From assembly GCF_000247815.1 (NCBI RefSeq), contig NC_021671.1, positions 22,477,874 to 22,541,873 of the forward strand: 64,000 nucleotides of DNA, read 5' to 3'. Shown here piece after piece: positions 50,689 through 64,000 of this stretch. The position numbers and the translations under genes are program-made. The stretch comes from Ficedula albicollis. Lineage: Eukaryota; Chordata; Aves; Passeriformes; Muscicapidae. The stretch's first letter is position 1. Every line of letters begins with the position of its first letter. The notes below the pieces were generated by a model, which was given only the letters and a program-made list of their open reading frames with translations, was not told the DNA's origin and searched no databases.

Positions 50689-50772
50689 TATGTCCTCAGG
50701 ACAGGGCTCCAAGCTGAGACAGTCATGGACTATGTCCTCAGGACAGGGCTCCAAGCTGAGACCTTCATACCA
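50689..50772. repeat. 42-bp tandem duplication
   Basis: Copies at 50689-50730 and 50731-50772, both starting TATGTCCTCAGGACAGGG, identical for about 32 bases and then differing. The shared CCTCAGG is itself palindromic. Confidence 0.88.
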
Positions 50773-51192
50773 TCCATGAGGCTACAACTTTCTTCATATT
50801 ATTGCTTAGTTAGTGATAAAAGAGCTTTTTGTTTCCTCTGGCAGATGTTGCAGAGGCTGCTGCTATAGATCCAGGAATTGGGAAACACTTTATTTCTTCT
50901 CAACACACTCTTATGGCAGTCCCAGCTCAATTCGGGCCTGCAGAGTTCTCTAATTTCTACATGAGATTCAGAAAATCTCATCATTTTCTGTGGACACTGA
51001 CATTTTTGACAGAGAAAGACCCTTCTGTCCAAGTCATGGAAACCATTGCACTGTTTTCAGCTACAAATATCAACCTCTCCTTTAACAAGACTAGATTTGA
51101 TAGAATGTCTGAAGCCAAAGATAACCCTTCTAAGAGCAGAGTTATAACAAAACCCCTTAAACCCTTCTTTGATTAATCATCAATTACTCCTG
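50773..51192. other. Non-coding sequence with an unsupported ORF
   Basis: A plus-strand frame is open from 50829 to 51173, after a pyrimidine-rich CCTCTGGCAG acceptor-like site at about 50835-50844. No donor site or recognisable domain follows before the CR1. Confidence 0.4.
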
Positions 51193-51394
51193 GGGCGCTT
51201 CTGATTGAACACAAGAGGAGAATTTTTCACAATCAGCAATTGGAATAACCTCCCCTGTAGAAATGGTGGATTATCAACATCACACTCTTGTAAGATATGG
51301 CTGTTCAGGATGCTCAACCATCTTGTCTAGACAGAAGAGATTGGACTAGATGATCCTTGAAGTGTCTTTCAACCTAGTAGTCTATGATTCTATA
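51193..51394 (+). mobile_element. CR1 LINE 3' end, plus strand
   Basis: Contains 'agcaattggaataacctcccctgtagaaatggtggatt', 'aagatatggctgttcaggatgctcaaccatcttgtctagacagaagagattggactagatgatccttgaagtgtctttcaacct' and the tail TCTATGATTCTATA. This is the direct orientation of an older avian CR1 subfamily. It and the relic at 15748 are the only plus-strand copies. Confidence 0.92.
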
Positions 51395-51944
51395 CCATGT
51401 TACATTTCATTGTGCATTCCAAATTTCAATTATTTTAGAAAAACTGTTTTTAATGTGTCGTATTTTAATAAGTACTCTCTGATCAATCAAAATTTGATAT
51501 TGTTAAAAAACTACCTAAATTTGTAGAGGATTTTATTTCAAAACAGATTCATGAACTCCCAGTTATTTGCTTTAACTGTTGAATTATTGTTGTTGAATTG
51601 TTATGAGACATTAGCAAATTTGTGATATATACGTAAAGAGCATGATTTTAATGTGAAATACTAAATGAAATTATTTAGTTATACATACATAAAGAAAAAT
51701 TTATGCATGCTTACACATACAAGATACAGTTTTATCCCTGCTATATGCTTAGATTATATATGGCACACAAGACATGAAGTCTTTGCCCTAATTACTATCT
51801 ATTAAGAGTTAAGAATTAGAAAGTTTGAGTATTTTCAGTTATGTACCAGAACTTATATAATACGTTTAAAATTGAATTGTGATGAGAAGATGTGAAATGA
51901 GATCCCGACTCTATTTTTAATCTTCTTTTTTTTTTTTTTTTTTT
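51395..51944. other. AT-rich sequence ending in a T-run
   Basis: Non-coding, ending in a run of about 18 T at 51927-51944 directly before the next duplication. Confidence 0.6.
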
Positions 51945-52078
51945 GTTATATGCTGTTCTCTCATGGTCTGTTAATAATTTTTCCCAAGCAAGCAGATTTT
52001 TTATCTTGGTGGTTATATGCTGTTCTCTCATGGTCTGTTAATAATTTTTCCCAAGCAAGCAGATTTTTTATCTTGGTG
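51945..52078. repeat. 67-bp tandem duplication
   Basis: Copies at 51945-52011 and 52012-52078, both starting GTTATATGCTGTTCTCTC, apparently identical. It starts directly at the end of a T-run. Confidence 0.94.
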
Positions 52079-55004
52079 CACCATATCTGCATTTCAGAAC
52101 AGACTGACATTTACTATGAATTTATCACTGTATTTCTAAAGATGGAGATAAAAAACATTAGTCATTTCCCTGTCAAATCAACATTTAATGGAAGCTTGAG
52201 GCTTTGTCCTGTGTGAGGTAAAAAAGAAAAAAAAAACCCAAGCAGCAAATTAGGAGCAGGCTGGGATTTTTATTATTTTGGAGAAAAGTTCTTACAACAA
52301 GACCAATGAGACTATAACCAGAATGAAAAATTAATAAGACATTCTAAATAGAATCCATTTAAATGGCTTATAGTCAAGAAAATATATCATTGTATTTAAG
52401 AACTCTGTATAGTTAAAACCATATGGGAACTTTTACAGTTCCTTTGGTATTGGCATGATGCATAATTTTTTCCTGCAGGAAAACAGAGAAAGGTGATATG
52501 TTGTCATCAATAAAGCCTTGCAAGGTTATCCCCATTTACATAGAAAGAAGGATATTCCTATGCTTGAACTGGTGCCAAACAGCACAACTCTGTCCAAATT
52601 CAGTTCTGAGAAGTGTGATAATACAAAAATTGATATAAAATGTTGTCCTTTTCCATGTCCTTTTTATTAGAATAAGTGTGAACAATGTAAAAATAAAGGT
52701 GTTTTAGCTAAATTCTTAGTAATTCTCACTAGATTTATAAAGCCCATTGATCTAGAGAAAACAGCTGGGCAACTTGGACTAAGGATAAATATGCAAATAG
52801 TAGTAATTAAACATTCCAACATGTATTTGGTTCCTATTTAATTATATTTATTTTAATGAGACAGTATTATCTTGGCATGTTTCTGTATGTTTTTTTTAAC
52901 CACAGAATCATAATAGATAATTGTCAGGTGTGTGGCAACACTATAAAATAATGAATTAAGGTTAATAATTTCAATGTAGCATCAATTGCTGACTGGTGAA
53001 AGAAGACTATTTTTATTAAATTTTACGATTAAAATTATATTGGAGGAAATAACAGAGGGGTTTTTTTTTCCTAAAAATATTATTTTATATGGGTTTAGGT
53101 AGGAACACGATACTTTCACTGGCATGTAGCTTTTGATACTTTCATCCCAATAGGTGTCACCTAGAGCTCTTATTCAGAATTACTTTAATAATCTTCTACA
53201 GGATAAAGTTGATTTTACTGTGTCTGAGTGAATCTAAAACTGTATTGTTAGCCAAGATCACATTGACTGCATACTCAAAATTTATACATCAAAAAGGGAA
53301 TGTATATTTCTGGGTTTAGGCTTTTGGCTTTGGTGAGTACTGTGACATCCATGTTTTTCATTAAGTAGAGTCCAGAATTTAAACAGCTAGTTAATCTGCT
53401 TCTGCTATATCAGAGGACTTTACAGCAGCCATTTCTTGTGCAAAACACTTCTATTCAGAGAAAATTGCTTGGAGATTACAGATGTTCAAAAATGGTGCTT
53501 CAATCTCTAAAGACTTTTTTAAACCCTTTTGACTTCTCTCAACATATGCATAAAATGACAAAGCCCACTAGCTAGGCAGAGAAACACTCAGATTTCTGAA
53601 GAAATCAAGTTAGCTTAGTCTGGGATTGTTTTAACATCTCAGTCTTTAAAGTCATTTATTGTAGCCAAAGAGAAATCATAAAGTGAAACAAAACATTATA
53701 GGCCAAGTTATTGATTTTTAAACTAAAATGAATGATAATAGCTCTGAAATTAACACCTTGATATAGGATGCAATCTGGGGCAAAGGCTTCAGTGGCTACA
53801 AGAAAAAAATCGAAATAGAATTTTACTGATGGTTATTAACACTGCTGCAAAGGAAGCTGACAGTGTTTCAATATAAAGTTGTACAGTACATATAAGAAAT
53901 ACATAACATGGAATTTTATTTCATTATATGTAAGATTTTCCCACTGCAAGGTGTTTAAAGTACAACTGAATGAATGCATGCCTTCTTAGAAAGCTATATT
54001 TGGCTTCTTTGGTAAGAAAATGTAAAAAATTTGCATTTTAAGGTTCACTTGACATATGTGTCATATCAAAACTCCAAAAACCAAATAATATTTCCATTCT
54101 TAGCCTCACAATACTCAACCTAAAGTTAAAAATTTGACTATCATGCATCCACATTGGCAAAAATATCTAACACGACCTAAATGTCATTTCTATCTCTAAT
54201 TCCAAGTAGCCTGTACAATTTTTATGTCCAAGTGCCATACTGTTTTATTGTGATTATGAAATTATCTAACATTTCAAAATCTCTTGGAAGACAGAATAAC
54301 CTAATGCCATTTCTGGACTGCATCCAGCATTGTACCCTAAGTAGCATGAATATAGAGCTGATTTTATATTCATGGTAAATAAAAATGTCAATATATTTGT
54401 GTGGGAAAAATTCTTATTTATACTTATATCATCTTGACATCCTTATGGTCAGTGAATTTTCTGTAAGCTTGTCATTCTGTGAGCTGTTTCCCAAACCTGC
54501 AAACGGGAAGAAAGAGAAAAACTCAGGAAGAAAACTAAAACCTTTTCTTCTATAAAGATAATACCTGGATTCCTAAACTGCTTCATATGTAGTGTTACTA
54601 TTAATACCACATCTCTTTGACACAAAATTGTACTTCAGCAGTGTCTGGTAGAGTGGCACAGGAACAGGTTCTGTGTGGCTCAGCTGCAGTCCCACTGCTG
54701 TGTGCAGTGCCCCTTGCAAGCATTCTGTTTGCAACTGCAGCCTGGGACTTTATTGCAGTGTCTGACACGGCTATTTATGCATAGTTGACAGCTACATAAT
54801 GCACTTATCTCTGAATAACTGATTCTCTAGACAAAGGGAAAAATTTGAAAAAATATTTGGCTTGGGTCATGCTAAACAAATGAGTCTCCTTATTTCTTCT
54901 AAATGGAAATAGCACAAATAGTTTATATCAGATTAGCATCCAATTACTTTTTAAAATTCTTTTTTATGTTATTGTTTTAATTTTTGTTCTCTTAGCTTTG
55001 CTCT
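52079..55004. other. AT-rich non-coding sequence, nothing recognised
   Basis: A GC-richer patch at about 54640-54775 has no recognisable family or exon. Confidence 0.5.
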
Positions 55005-55032
55005 TAGATTGCCCAGTCTCCTGGGCAATCTA
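55005..55032. other. Perfect 12-bp hairpin with TCTC loop
   Basis: TAGATTGCCCAG (55005-55016), loop TCTC, then CTGGGCAATCTA (55021-55032). The arms are exact reverse complements. The following tandem duplication starts inside the left arm, so the second copy keeps the loop and right arm but only four bases of the left arm. Confidence 0.9.
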
Positions 55033-55136
55033 CTTACTACCAATACATTTAGAAAGCTGAGTTTGCAGTGGATAAGACCAGTCTCCTGGGCAATCTACTT
55101 ACTAGCAATACATTTAGAAAGCTGAGTTTGCAGTGG
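55013..55136. repeat. 65-bp tandem duplication starting in a hairpin
   Basis: Copies at 55013-55077 and 55078-55136 (the second slightly shorter), both starting CCAGTCTCCTGGGCAATC, with one clear difference. Confidence 0.93.
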
Positions 55137-55860
55137 AGTTGGGCTCAAAGTCTCTTTTGCTCTGCAATACACCTTCTCAAGTCTCCATAACACTTCCACT
55201 GAGCAAGAATCAGCTGTGGTGCTGCATCTAATCAGTGAATAGCTCAGTGCATGCAGAGTTAGTTGGCAGGTTAATCAGTACTGATTGTCATCTGAAGGTG
55301 GCTGAACTCAGCCCACTTCTCCCTCACTTCTCCTCAGTCTCAACACAATTGATCACAATACTTTTCACACCCTTATCAAGATGTTAATTTCCTTATTCTT
55401 CAGGAATTTTATTATGCTTGAGATATCAACCTAATGTTAAAGGCGTGTGAAATCTGCCCCTGGCTACAAAAGACTATAAAGATGGACTAAAAAGGGATTA
55501 TTTTATAGCCAGTTTAATTTTAGATAGATTAATCTTGAAATGAAAGGACAAGATATTTTGTTTCCAAATTTCAGGATGAGCATTTTGTTTGACGTACCAT
55601 ATTCACTAGTTGCCTGATGGCAATAAATTATTAATAGTTTTGAAGAAAAATCTGGATGTTGATTAAATCTGATTTGTCAGATTTAGCTCTATATCTTTTC
55701 AGCCTCTAGTTTGGTACAGTTTTTCTTCTGAATATTTTAAATGAAGTCTTGAAATATATGCACAACAGCAGAAACATTTAAAATAGTATTTCGTGCCAGC
55801 TGAAAAGAATTCCAAGGAAAAAGAATACAACTGATTGCTGGATGTGAACCATGTGTTGGG
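55137..55860. other. Non-coding sequence, nothing recognised
   Basis: No element could be supported here. Confidence 0.5.
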
Positions 55861-55980
55861 TCTTTAGAAGCAGTGACAAATCTCCATCCTTTAGGTAAGT
55901 AGGCTTAAGGGCAATAACTGTCTTTAGAAGCAGTGACAAATCTCCACCCTTTAGGTAAGTAGGCTTAAGGGCAATAACTG
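55861..55980. repeat. 60-bp tandem duplication
   Basis: Copies at 55861-55920 and 55921-55980 differ at a single base (CCATCC versus CCACCC). Confidence 0.95.
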
Positions 55981-58900
55981 AAGTCTTTCCTCACTCCTGG
56001 CATTTGAATTCTGTGCAACTCTGGGGACTTTCTAATGCACGTAGTGTGATGCCACAGATACACATAAGGCAAGAAATTGGACAAACTAAGGTGCACATCC
56101 TGTAGAGCAGCAGAAAAAGAGATTGAGTTGTCACAGAGCTCTTCCTTAAGGGCAGTCAGGGTTGATTCGACTGCCGTGGTTCATGCCACTTATGACAATA
56201 TTGGGGTGGCTTGTCAGCTACTCTCTACATGGTGGCTTGCTTCTGATTGTCACAAAACTGTGGATAGGATCCATGTTCTTTCCATCAAGCTCTGTTTCTC
56301 CTACCTAGTGTAGGGCAGAAAGGACTATGGAATTTACGGAGAAGCTAAAAAAGGAAGGGAGAGGAAGTTCTCAAGCTCTTGTACTGATGGTTGAAACCAA
56401 TGTGGTGCCTTGCTTTGGTGCTTTTGGTGCACTGGCTACATTTAATTCTTCTGCAGGCTATAGATTAATACTAAACCCTAGAAGAGAAGGGAACCTGGTG
56501 AGAAATAAAAGATATTGCTTACTTGGAGGGTCAGGGGAATTAGAATATCTATATATTTCTTCATAGGAAAAAATAAAGCAGAGAGACTTACACACCAAGC
56601 ATTTGTCTTATATATTAGATTACCTGGGAAAAGCTAAAAATTGAATATATGGGGACTCAAAAATGTCTTCATTGTAAGTTTTATGAATTTGACAGTTAAA
56701 GTTAATTTAATCAACACTGTTTTCATCCCATTCCTCTTATGTAGAGAACAATAGTCCCAGGGCAGACAGTCATGCACAGTATCTGTTTGGCTTGCCATGG
56801 ACAGCTGGGCAGCCTTAGGCATGCAAGATGCTCATTAATGCTTGCTGGCTGCAGGTCTCCCCCGTGCTCACCCATGAACACCTTTTTCTGTTGCTCCTGA
56901 ACAAAATATCGTATTTATATTGAAATCTTCAAAACTCAGTCTTGCTCTGGGTGTACAGCTGCACTCTGCTTCCAACAACTTCTCTGTAGCATGATGCCCA
57001 CAAGGCATTGTTCTGGGAAACACTGAGCACAGACAGCAATTAGAAATTTCTAGTAGCCTGTGGTGAGTGCCAGATGTACGTTTACCTTTAGGTGTTATCA
57101 GCCACATGTAGCTTGAAATCCTGCTTGCAAAGGGAAAATCATACAGATTTTCCAGTTCATGAGGAAGCTTGTAAACAATTTTCCATATTCTCCAATATTC
57201 TCTTGCATTTCTTTGGAATTCAAAGCTTATTGGAGAGCTAAATGTGATGAGGAATGCAGGCAGACAAATCTAGTGAAGTTTCAGGACTTTTTGATGAGGG
57301 CATTCACAGATGCCTCAGGGAAGTTATTTATACTGGGAATATCTTTTGGGATGAAGTTATGCAAATCCCATGGTAAGTGCAAGAAAACTGACTCACAAGC
57401 TGAAATATTTCATACCTTATGGCCTTTTAGCCTCATACTTTCCAAGAACTTGTTGGTCTATACATGAAATCTTAATAGCTGAACCTCTCTCCTGACTTTC
57501 CCCATGTGCTCCCTCAGCCCTTCTGCTCCTCTTTGCTAACAGCCTGGCCTACTGAACCAGGATGTCTACCTTGTTCTTAGCAACCAGTCTTGTTTTTTCC
57601 CTGTTTAGCCTTTCTCTCCCTTTCTAATTTCATAAATGTTTTGAGTTAATTTATTAAATTTTAATTCAAAAAACTCCAGATTTGCCTTATATCCATCTCT
57701 CTTGTCTTTTTGCTTGCACTGTCCTTTACCTACAAGGCTTGGACAAATGTTATAGACATTTAGGCAGAGCTAAAATGATGGTAGAGAAAAATGTCAATAG
57801 GATTTGGGCAGAGTTTAAAAAGGTTTTTTTCTGAAGTGGTCAAGGGAGCTGGTGTGCATAAAATAAGCCATTCAGACACCTGGGGATTTTGCACACCTAA
57901 ACCTGGAAAAATAGCAGATTAAGGCTTCAAGGCTTCTGAGATCACGGGGAGGTTGCTGAGATAAACTGCAAAGCCAGATTTAGTGGTGTAGTTCCACCTC
58001 CACAACTGATTTAGTGAACACAACTGTAGATATAAATAAATATCTAGTAGTCATGCAATAGTCCTGAAACAAGCCCCAAAAGTCAATTTGCTTTAATGAA
58101 TCAAGATTTTTCTAGACACCTTTTTTAAGGTGTCTTAAATTGTGAATATTCATAATAAAAATGAAAAAAGAATACTTGTATATGCAGTAAGGATAATAAA
58201 ACTTACTGTTCAAATTTAAGCTAATATAACAATATGTCTGTTAAATATCATGGCTCTGTTCTGTTAGTCTGAGAGAGGACTTTTCCAAATCAGTTTTCCA
58301 TGAAATCTTATTCCTTAGTTTCTACAGTTATAGGCTCAGGAGTTTTTTTGGTTGATGTGACTGTTGCTCATTTAGAAATGGTAAAAAACTATGTTAGCCC
58401 TTATTTAGAAGTAATTTTCCTTCTGGCTGATGATGTGGCTTCTTACCACTATGCTGAGCATCACTAGAAAGGATTTAACTGCTCAAAATGCAAAATGTCT
58501 GTGCATATGACTTCTCCAATATTGTAACAATAATTCCGTGATTCTGTCTGTAATTCCAAATGTTTGGAGGAACTTCCTTATGTGATGGTGTCTCATCAGT
58601 AGATCACATTAATGCTCTGTGGATAAATAGTGCCTCCCAAATGCTAAAATCTGTAACATGAGACATGGAAATATGTTTTCCCCAAAACTTATTTGTTCTT
58701 CACCATATTTGAAATATCAGAGAATATCAGAAATTTTGGCAGCATGCACAGCAGTAACATCTTCAATGAGGTTACTGGTTGATTTAGTACAAATTTCAAA
58801 AAAGGTTTGTTATACTTCTAAAGTGCTTTGGGGGAGAATGGGAAGAAGGTAAGCAAGTATTCTCAGGAAAATCTGTTCTTTGTTGCTCCTAAAAAATCCA

Positions 58901-61900
58901 AAAAGTTGGCATATTTCCATTCAAAATAAGCTTTTAAAAATTATGGAAAACTGATTTTATTATACAAAAACTGCTGGAAATCTTGGGGTTTTTTTAGAAG
59001 GCAGTCTTGGACTCATTAAACCAAGTGTTTGTTGTAATAGTTAAAAAAACCATAATTTAAAATATGTTAGACAAAAGGATAAATCACAAAATTAACACCA
59101 TTTTTTTGGTGTAGAAGACGGTCTATTCCATCATAAATCATCTCTGATGAAGAACCTGAAATACCAAACTGAAAGTACTGTGTGATCTTTTCATCTTCCT
59201 GCTTCGGGCTTGGGGATTGGGCATACAACTCAGGACATCTGAGGGATCTGAGCTGCCATAAAGTATGAAACAGGCCCATGCAAACAGACACAGGAAGGTC
59301 GTGATTCCCTCGTGGGGCATAGACACATCACAGAAATGACAGACTCCCAACCACTGGCATTTTGGGACATCCAATTGAAACCAGATTCATGGCTACTTAC
59401 CAAAATTTTAGAACAAAAATAGTTTACTAAATCAATCAGAAAACCGGGAATGAATGTTTTAAGGCAGAGGAATCTCAATTAGTTTTAACTCTTAAAGTGT
59501 CAATAAACTGGAAAAATAGATCATCAGTCTTAAAAAGTAGCCGGATAACAGATTTTCTCCCCCTCTTTAAAGAGTCTCCTGTTGTTCGTTGTTGTTTTGT
59601 GAAGCAGTAGCTGTGATCAGAGCTTTGTAGATAAGTTTTAAGATGCTGTGAAAGTCAGTGTCATGGGTTCATGGAAATCTTCTACAAGGGATTTGTCTGA
59701 TACTTTATGTAATTTGTTGGCAGGAACATTGTGAAAGTCCTAGAAGAAAGTGGTCCAACAGCGAGGAATGTGGTTTTTTTTGTTTTTTTTTATTCTGGAT
59801 TGGAGACCAATATAGGGGAGGACTTGGAGGGAGTGCTTCAAAGACAGCAATTCTTAGAAGTCTGGTTGAAGCTTAAAAAGAAAAATATGCTCCCCTGTTC
59901 CTCGTCTGCTGGTGGAAAGAAAAAAAAGAGAAAAGTTCCATAGTAGTGCCATATATTCTTTATATAAAATCTTGTTCCCGTGACAGTTCCAAGCATCATT
60001 TATAACACATTCCTTCTGACTGCAATGAGGATGTTTATCTGATAAGAATATTCTATAAATTAAAAATATATATTATACTTAAGTACACAAAATAATTTCA
60101 GATTTTCCTACTGACGTAATAAAGTTAAAAAAATATATTCCAGGAAAGGTCAAAAAACGGTAAAAAAATAACTGTCATCTTGCCCATATGGAAATAATAT
60201 ATTTCTAGGAAAAAAACCCCAAGTTTGAATTCCCCCATTTGCTGTTTGCTTGAAGACGAAATGCTAAACTGGCTTGTAAAACAGAAAGGGTGTCTTAATA
60301 CAAAGAACAAATATTTGAATATGCAAATATGTTTTTAAAAAAGATTTTGTCATTAAAAAAGGCAATGTGAGCATCAAGTTAGACTTCATAGTTTATTGGA
60401 GCTAAGTAAATTATTTCTGCTTGTATATTACACTATGACAACATTCCTTTTGGCCATTTTATTTTTCAGTATTTTTATTGAACTCACTGAGGATTCAGAG
60501 AAAATCATTCCACATTTTGAAAACTGAACTTGTACCCAAGATACGTCCTCATTAAAGGTAAAGGAGTCATTAATGCTTTAGCTGTCTTTTGATTTCACAT
60601 GGTATTTTAGCTACCTAGCTCTTGTAGATGCTCACCTGTAAAAAGATTGTTTCAGGAATTCAGTCTTGAGAAGTGGGATCAACTGATGACATAAAATACA
60701 TTGATCACCACAGCAGGTTAGTATATGACAGGAGAAGATCAAAGCTTATGTAATAACCAAATTTTCACTGAAGTTTCTTTTCCGTAATTGTTTTGTGAGG
60801 CTTTACATCTGATGCCTTTGTGGGTTGTCACAACATGAGTCCCTGCACATATGAGTGTGGAGATGGCACTTACTGAAAATAAAAGTACAGTTATGTAAAC
60901 TTGTGGAGATACTACTTCAACTACTTCACTCTGACCACGTTTTCCAAGCTACTTAAGCAATCAAAATAATGGACTGATTTTCAGATCTTGCAGGAATCCA
61001 TGGCCACCAGCACATTATCTTGAACCAAGCCCCTTTTAAAGTTATAGGAGGCACTTCACTCAAGAGTGCCCAGATCTGTGACTATAAATCCAAACTACCA
61101 TGTGAATAGAGAATTCAAGAAATCACCATGTTCCATCTAATCTCTCTCAAAAAGGTAGGAAACTTAAAATTGCCAAGGAAACATCTAACATAAGTACATT
61201 AATTTAATCCAAACACTAATTCTTCTGAATATATCAGAAATTTCTGAACTGAATTCTATACTTTCCTCTAATTTGTGGCTCTGTCAGTCAGGAATTTTGG
61301 ACTGAGTTTGCTCCTATTAAGTCCATTGCTAATTGAGGATGATTAGGACATCAGTTGTAAACCTGAAAATTAATTTATAAAAAAATACATTAAAATATAT
61401 TTTAAAATCTCATATCTTTCTTCAGGCATAAACTAGCATCCGTTTAAGTAAAGCTATATTTTTTTTCCAATTCCTGAGGGTCAGAAATGTTCTGGGTAGT
61501 TAGGTTTGGAGTTCCTTGTAGATAAGCTTGGCAGTATCCTTAGAAATTACTTAGAATCCCTAAAGAGAGAAAGATCCATGCATGTATCAAATGCCAGTAT
61601 AATTAATCTGGGAAAAACATGCACACTTGAGTGATTGGTTCTTACATGGGGATATACTGATCTGTGGGGAAATATCTAAGGATAAAAATTTAAAATAGAT
61701 TAAAATAACTATTTAATTGTATTTTTAATTAATATTAAATTATAGTATTCATACCCTTTTTTCAAAACTAGAACAAAAAAAAAAGTTTTGGTGTATTTTT
61801 ATTTGAAAAGGACCATGCTGCCTTTGATAAAAGAAACTGAGTTTAAAAATATATTCTTTTGTTCCTGATCCTTTTGTTCCCTTAGAAGAAAAACCCCACA

Positions 61901-64000
61901 TTTTCAACTTACTTCTGGTATCACTGCTTCATTAGCAGCAAGTCCCTATGTACTAAACTGAAATTATCTCAAACATTTTGAAATTATTTAATTTTGGGGC
62001 AATAATGATAATAAATAAATGCCAGTATCTATGTGCCTTCTGTTATGGGCTGTTTCTGTCATCTGGAATGGATGTATGCGTGGGAAGCTACACAAAATCT
62101 CTAAGTAGAATGAAGGAAAATAAGTATATTGTATTTTTTGGGCACTTGACACAGAGAAGAATTTGGAAGGATGTTTCTGGAGCTCCTACTTGAGTTCCTA
62201 ATCTCATGCACTCCACCCAAACAAGTTTAGTTCTGTTTGCTTTATGTCTGGCACCCACTCTAGCACTGGTTGAATAGCTCTCCACTGGAGGGAAAAGATG
62301 AAAAAAAATTCTCTTGGTTGGGAGACCATGCAGTTTTGCAGTTGTGTTGGTCCTTGGAAGAGACAGAAATAAAACCCTCCTGAGTGGGACAGCATCTAGA
62401 GCTCTGCCTCTCCCACCTCCTGAGGGACTATTTTGGTCACTGGACTCCTACTGGAAAACTGCTGGTGCCATATCTTACTTTTCAGCCTTCTCTGAGCAGA
62501 GTCACAGCACAGTGTTTGTCAGATTTTAAAAATTATATGAAGATTTATTTATGTGGTTAGTGTGGGAAAACAGACATGATGGACCACTGTGTGAAGTTTA
62601 GGATCATTTTCATCTTCTAACTCTCCTCTCAGGTAGGCTTTCAGTGTGCTGGTTGCCATTTCCCATATCCCCTACACCTATAACACAATAGCAATTCCTA
62701 CCACAATAATATTTTATACATCTGAAACTACTTGGATCTGAAATTTTCCAGAACTGAAATTTTATCTAACATTTTGAGTAAAGACAGTTCAGCTGAAGAG
62801 TGTACAAAAATATATGCTCGATAAATTATGGAAGAGTTCCTGTAACTTGGAATTATGAGAGCAAGGGAAGTGCTTTCAGTGAGATGTGTTCAAATTATGG
62901 CTTTACATCACGATTTGGGCATGGTTAGTGTCTGCCTCACTAGATTTTAGCTTAGCACCTGAGGTGTGTCAATGAGCAAGGCTGCACTGGGCACTCATGA
63001 CTGATATAGATGTTGAATAAAAAAAATTGCCAGTGGTATACACGAGTTATCTGCAACACTCTGCTCTCGTTCGCTGGAGCTGCTCTTAAATGTTCACAGT
63101 TGTGAAATCTCACACAGTTTTACACTCATAAGAGAGAGTTTTCTGCTTCTGCAGATGGTCTTGATCCAAAGAAGATCATAGCCTGTGACTCCAAGGTTGG
63201 GATACATCTGGTCTAATTCCAGAAGCCAGCAATGAGATTCATGAGTCATTGGGTGAGGTAAATCCCACCCTGCAAATGCTTCTTTCATTCTGTTGCTATA
63301 AAGGCTGTCTAACATAAACTGGTTAATTGATGAATACTAACTTTTCATTTCTACAGAGTTCAGTATATTTTCATCATGGACAAATGTCTGCTACAAATGC
63401 TCCTGCGTTTGTTTTCTGCAAAACAATGGAAAATATCATGTGCAATAGAAGTTCATTTGATGTGGGTGCCTGATAAGCTATGACCAAACAGAATGGAACA
63501 GTCTCATCAGAGTGATAACCTTCTTGTAGGGGCAAATTCTCTTTTTCTTTTTTTCTTACTAGTGTAAATGGAAGTAATCTTGCAAAGGTCAATTAGGGAA
63601 ACAGCTGATATTAATTCCATGGTGCCAGGAGTCTATGATTTCTCAAATAGCCTGCTTTTGGCAAACTATTACTATAACTGTATACATGTAGTATATAAGG
63701 GAATTTTGATTTTTTTTTTTAATCATGCATTAGTTTAATTTAAAGTTACATTATTTATACAATTTTCCCCTAGGCCTTCAAAGGATTTAGAGTCTAATTC
63801 CTATTGTTCTCAATGTCTTTGAGGGTCTAGAATTTGAAGGATATATTTAATTTTGATCACAATTTCCTTTGAACATCAAATTCACTAGCCAATTTATAGG
63901 TAAGTCACCATATGCCTATTTTGTTTATACAGATATGCAACTCTGAAAAACAAAGGGAAATGCATTTTAGTGTGGCAAAAAGCCAATTAAGGAAAAGGAA
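55981..64000. other. AT-rich non-coding sequence, nothing recognised
   Basis: Eight kilobases with only short ORFs on both strands, an exact 9-bp hairpin at 58114-58135, and several A/T runs. No CR1 or LTR is recognisable. Confidence 0.5.
58114..58135. other. 9-bp perfect hairpin with TTTT loop
   Basis: AGACACCTT (58114-58122), loop TTTT, AAGGTGTCT (58127-58135). It resembles a bacterial terminator stem only by shape; in this context no role can be given. Confidence 0.75.

Noticed and set aside
50829..51176. Plus-strand frame of 115 codons after an acceptor-like CCTCTGGCAG
   Set aside because: No donor site before the adjoining CR1 and no recognisable domain.
58114..58135. Hairpin with T-loop resembling a Rho-independent terminator
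   Set aside because: The T-run is in the loop and not after the stem, and the DNA is vertebrate, where such terminators are not used.

Overview
This window looks like vertebrate nuclear DNA from a bird, probably a passerine. The main evidence is dispersed repeats in every third of the window. There are six CR1 LINE fragments, recognised by the avian CR1 3' end (reverse complements of the ATTCTATG-type tail followed by the conserved 3' segment). There are also several LTRs of types I recognise from bird genomes. The background is AT-rich, has few CpG, and carries many short ORFs with no codon structure. No operon, bacterial gene, CRISPR array or intact protein-coding gene is visible. I read the window as intergenic or deep-intronic. 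The family names are recollection of published avian repeats and no search was run.

Layout. 1-12.8 kb is mostly unrecognised AT-rich sequence, with a T/G-rich tandem duplication near 4.2 kb and a GC-rich, possibly LTR-like segment at 6.0-6.5 kb. 12.84-14.9 kb is a minus-strand CR1 split by an LTR; the LTR itself holds two later tandem duplications and a 424-base assembly gap. A plus-strand CR1 relic follows at 15.7-16.1 kb. 21.5-22.9 kb is a minus-strand endogenous-retrovirus fragment with one LTR, a tRNA-Lys-like primer-binding site, and leader sequence containing a piece of a second LTR family. 24.18-25.68 kb holds the most striking object: 140 G in a row, then about 114 perfect GGGAGA units, then the 3' part of an LTR of that second family. 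28.0-28.8 kb is a CR1 with an internal duplication. 34.28-34.71 kb joins a CR1 tail to the first part of the same LTR family. CR1 pieces also lie at 40.7 and 51.2 kb, and a likely solo LTR with a 6-bp target duplication lies at 45.3-45.7 kb. From 52 to 64 kb there are only tandem duplications, hairpins and unrecognised sequence.

The overall pattern is a high number of local two- or three-copy tandem duplications (units 28-272 bp, at least 17 sites, copies nearly identical). They fall both in unique sequence and inside transposons. Either this genome has had a burst of recent short tandem duplication, or the assembly has placed alleles or overlapping contig ends side by side. The sequence alone cannot decide.

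Coding potential is weak. Three segments have splice-like borders and protein-like translations (16805-17067 minus, 32231-32298 minus, 44716-44806 plus). They are reported as low-confidence exon candidates. Nothing in the window shows genes acting together, and I found no new functional system. The G-tract/hexamer array and the duplication pattern are the two observations most worth following.
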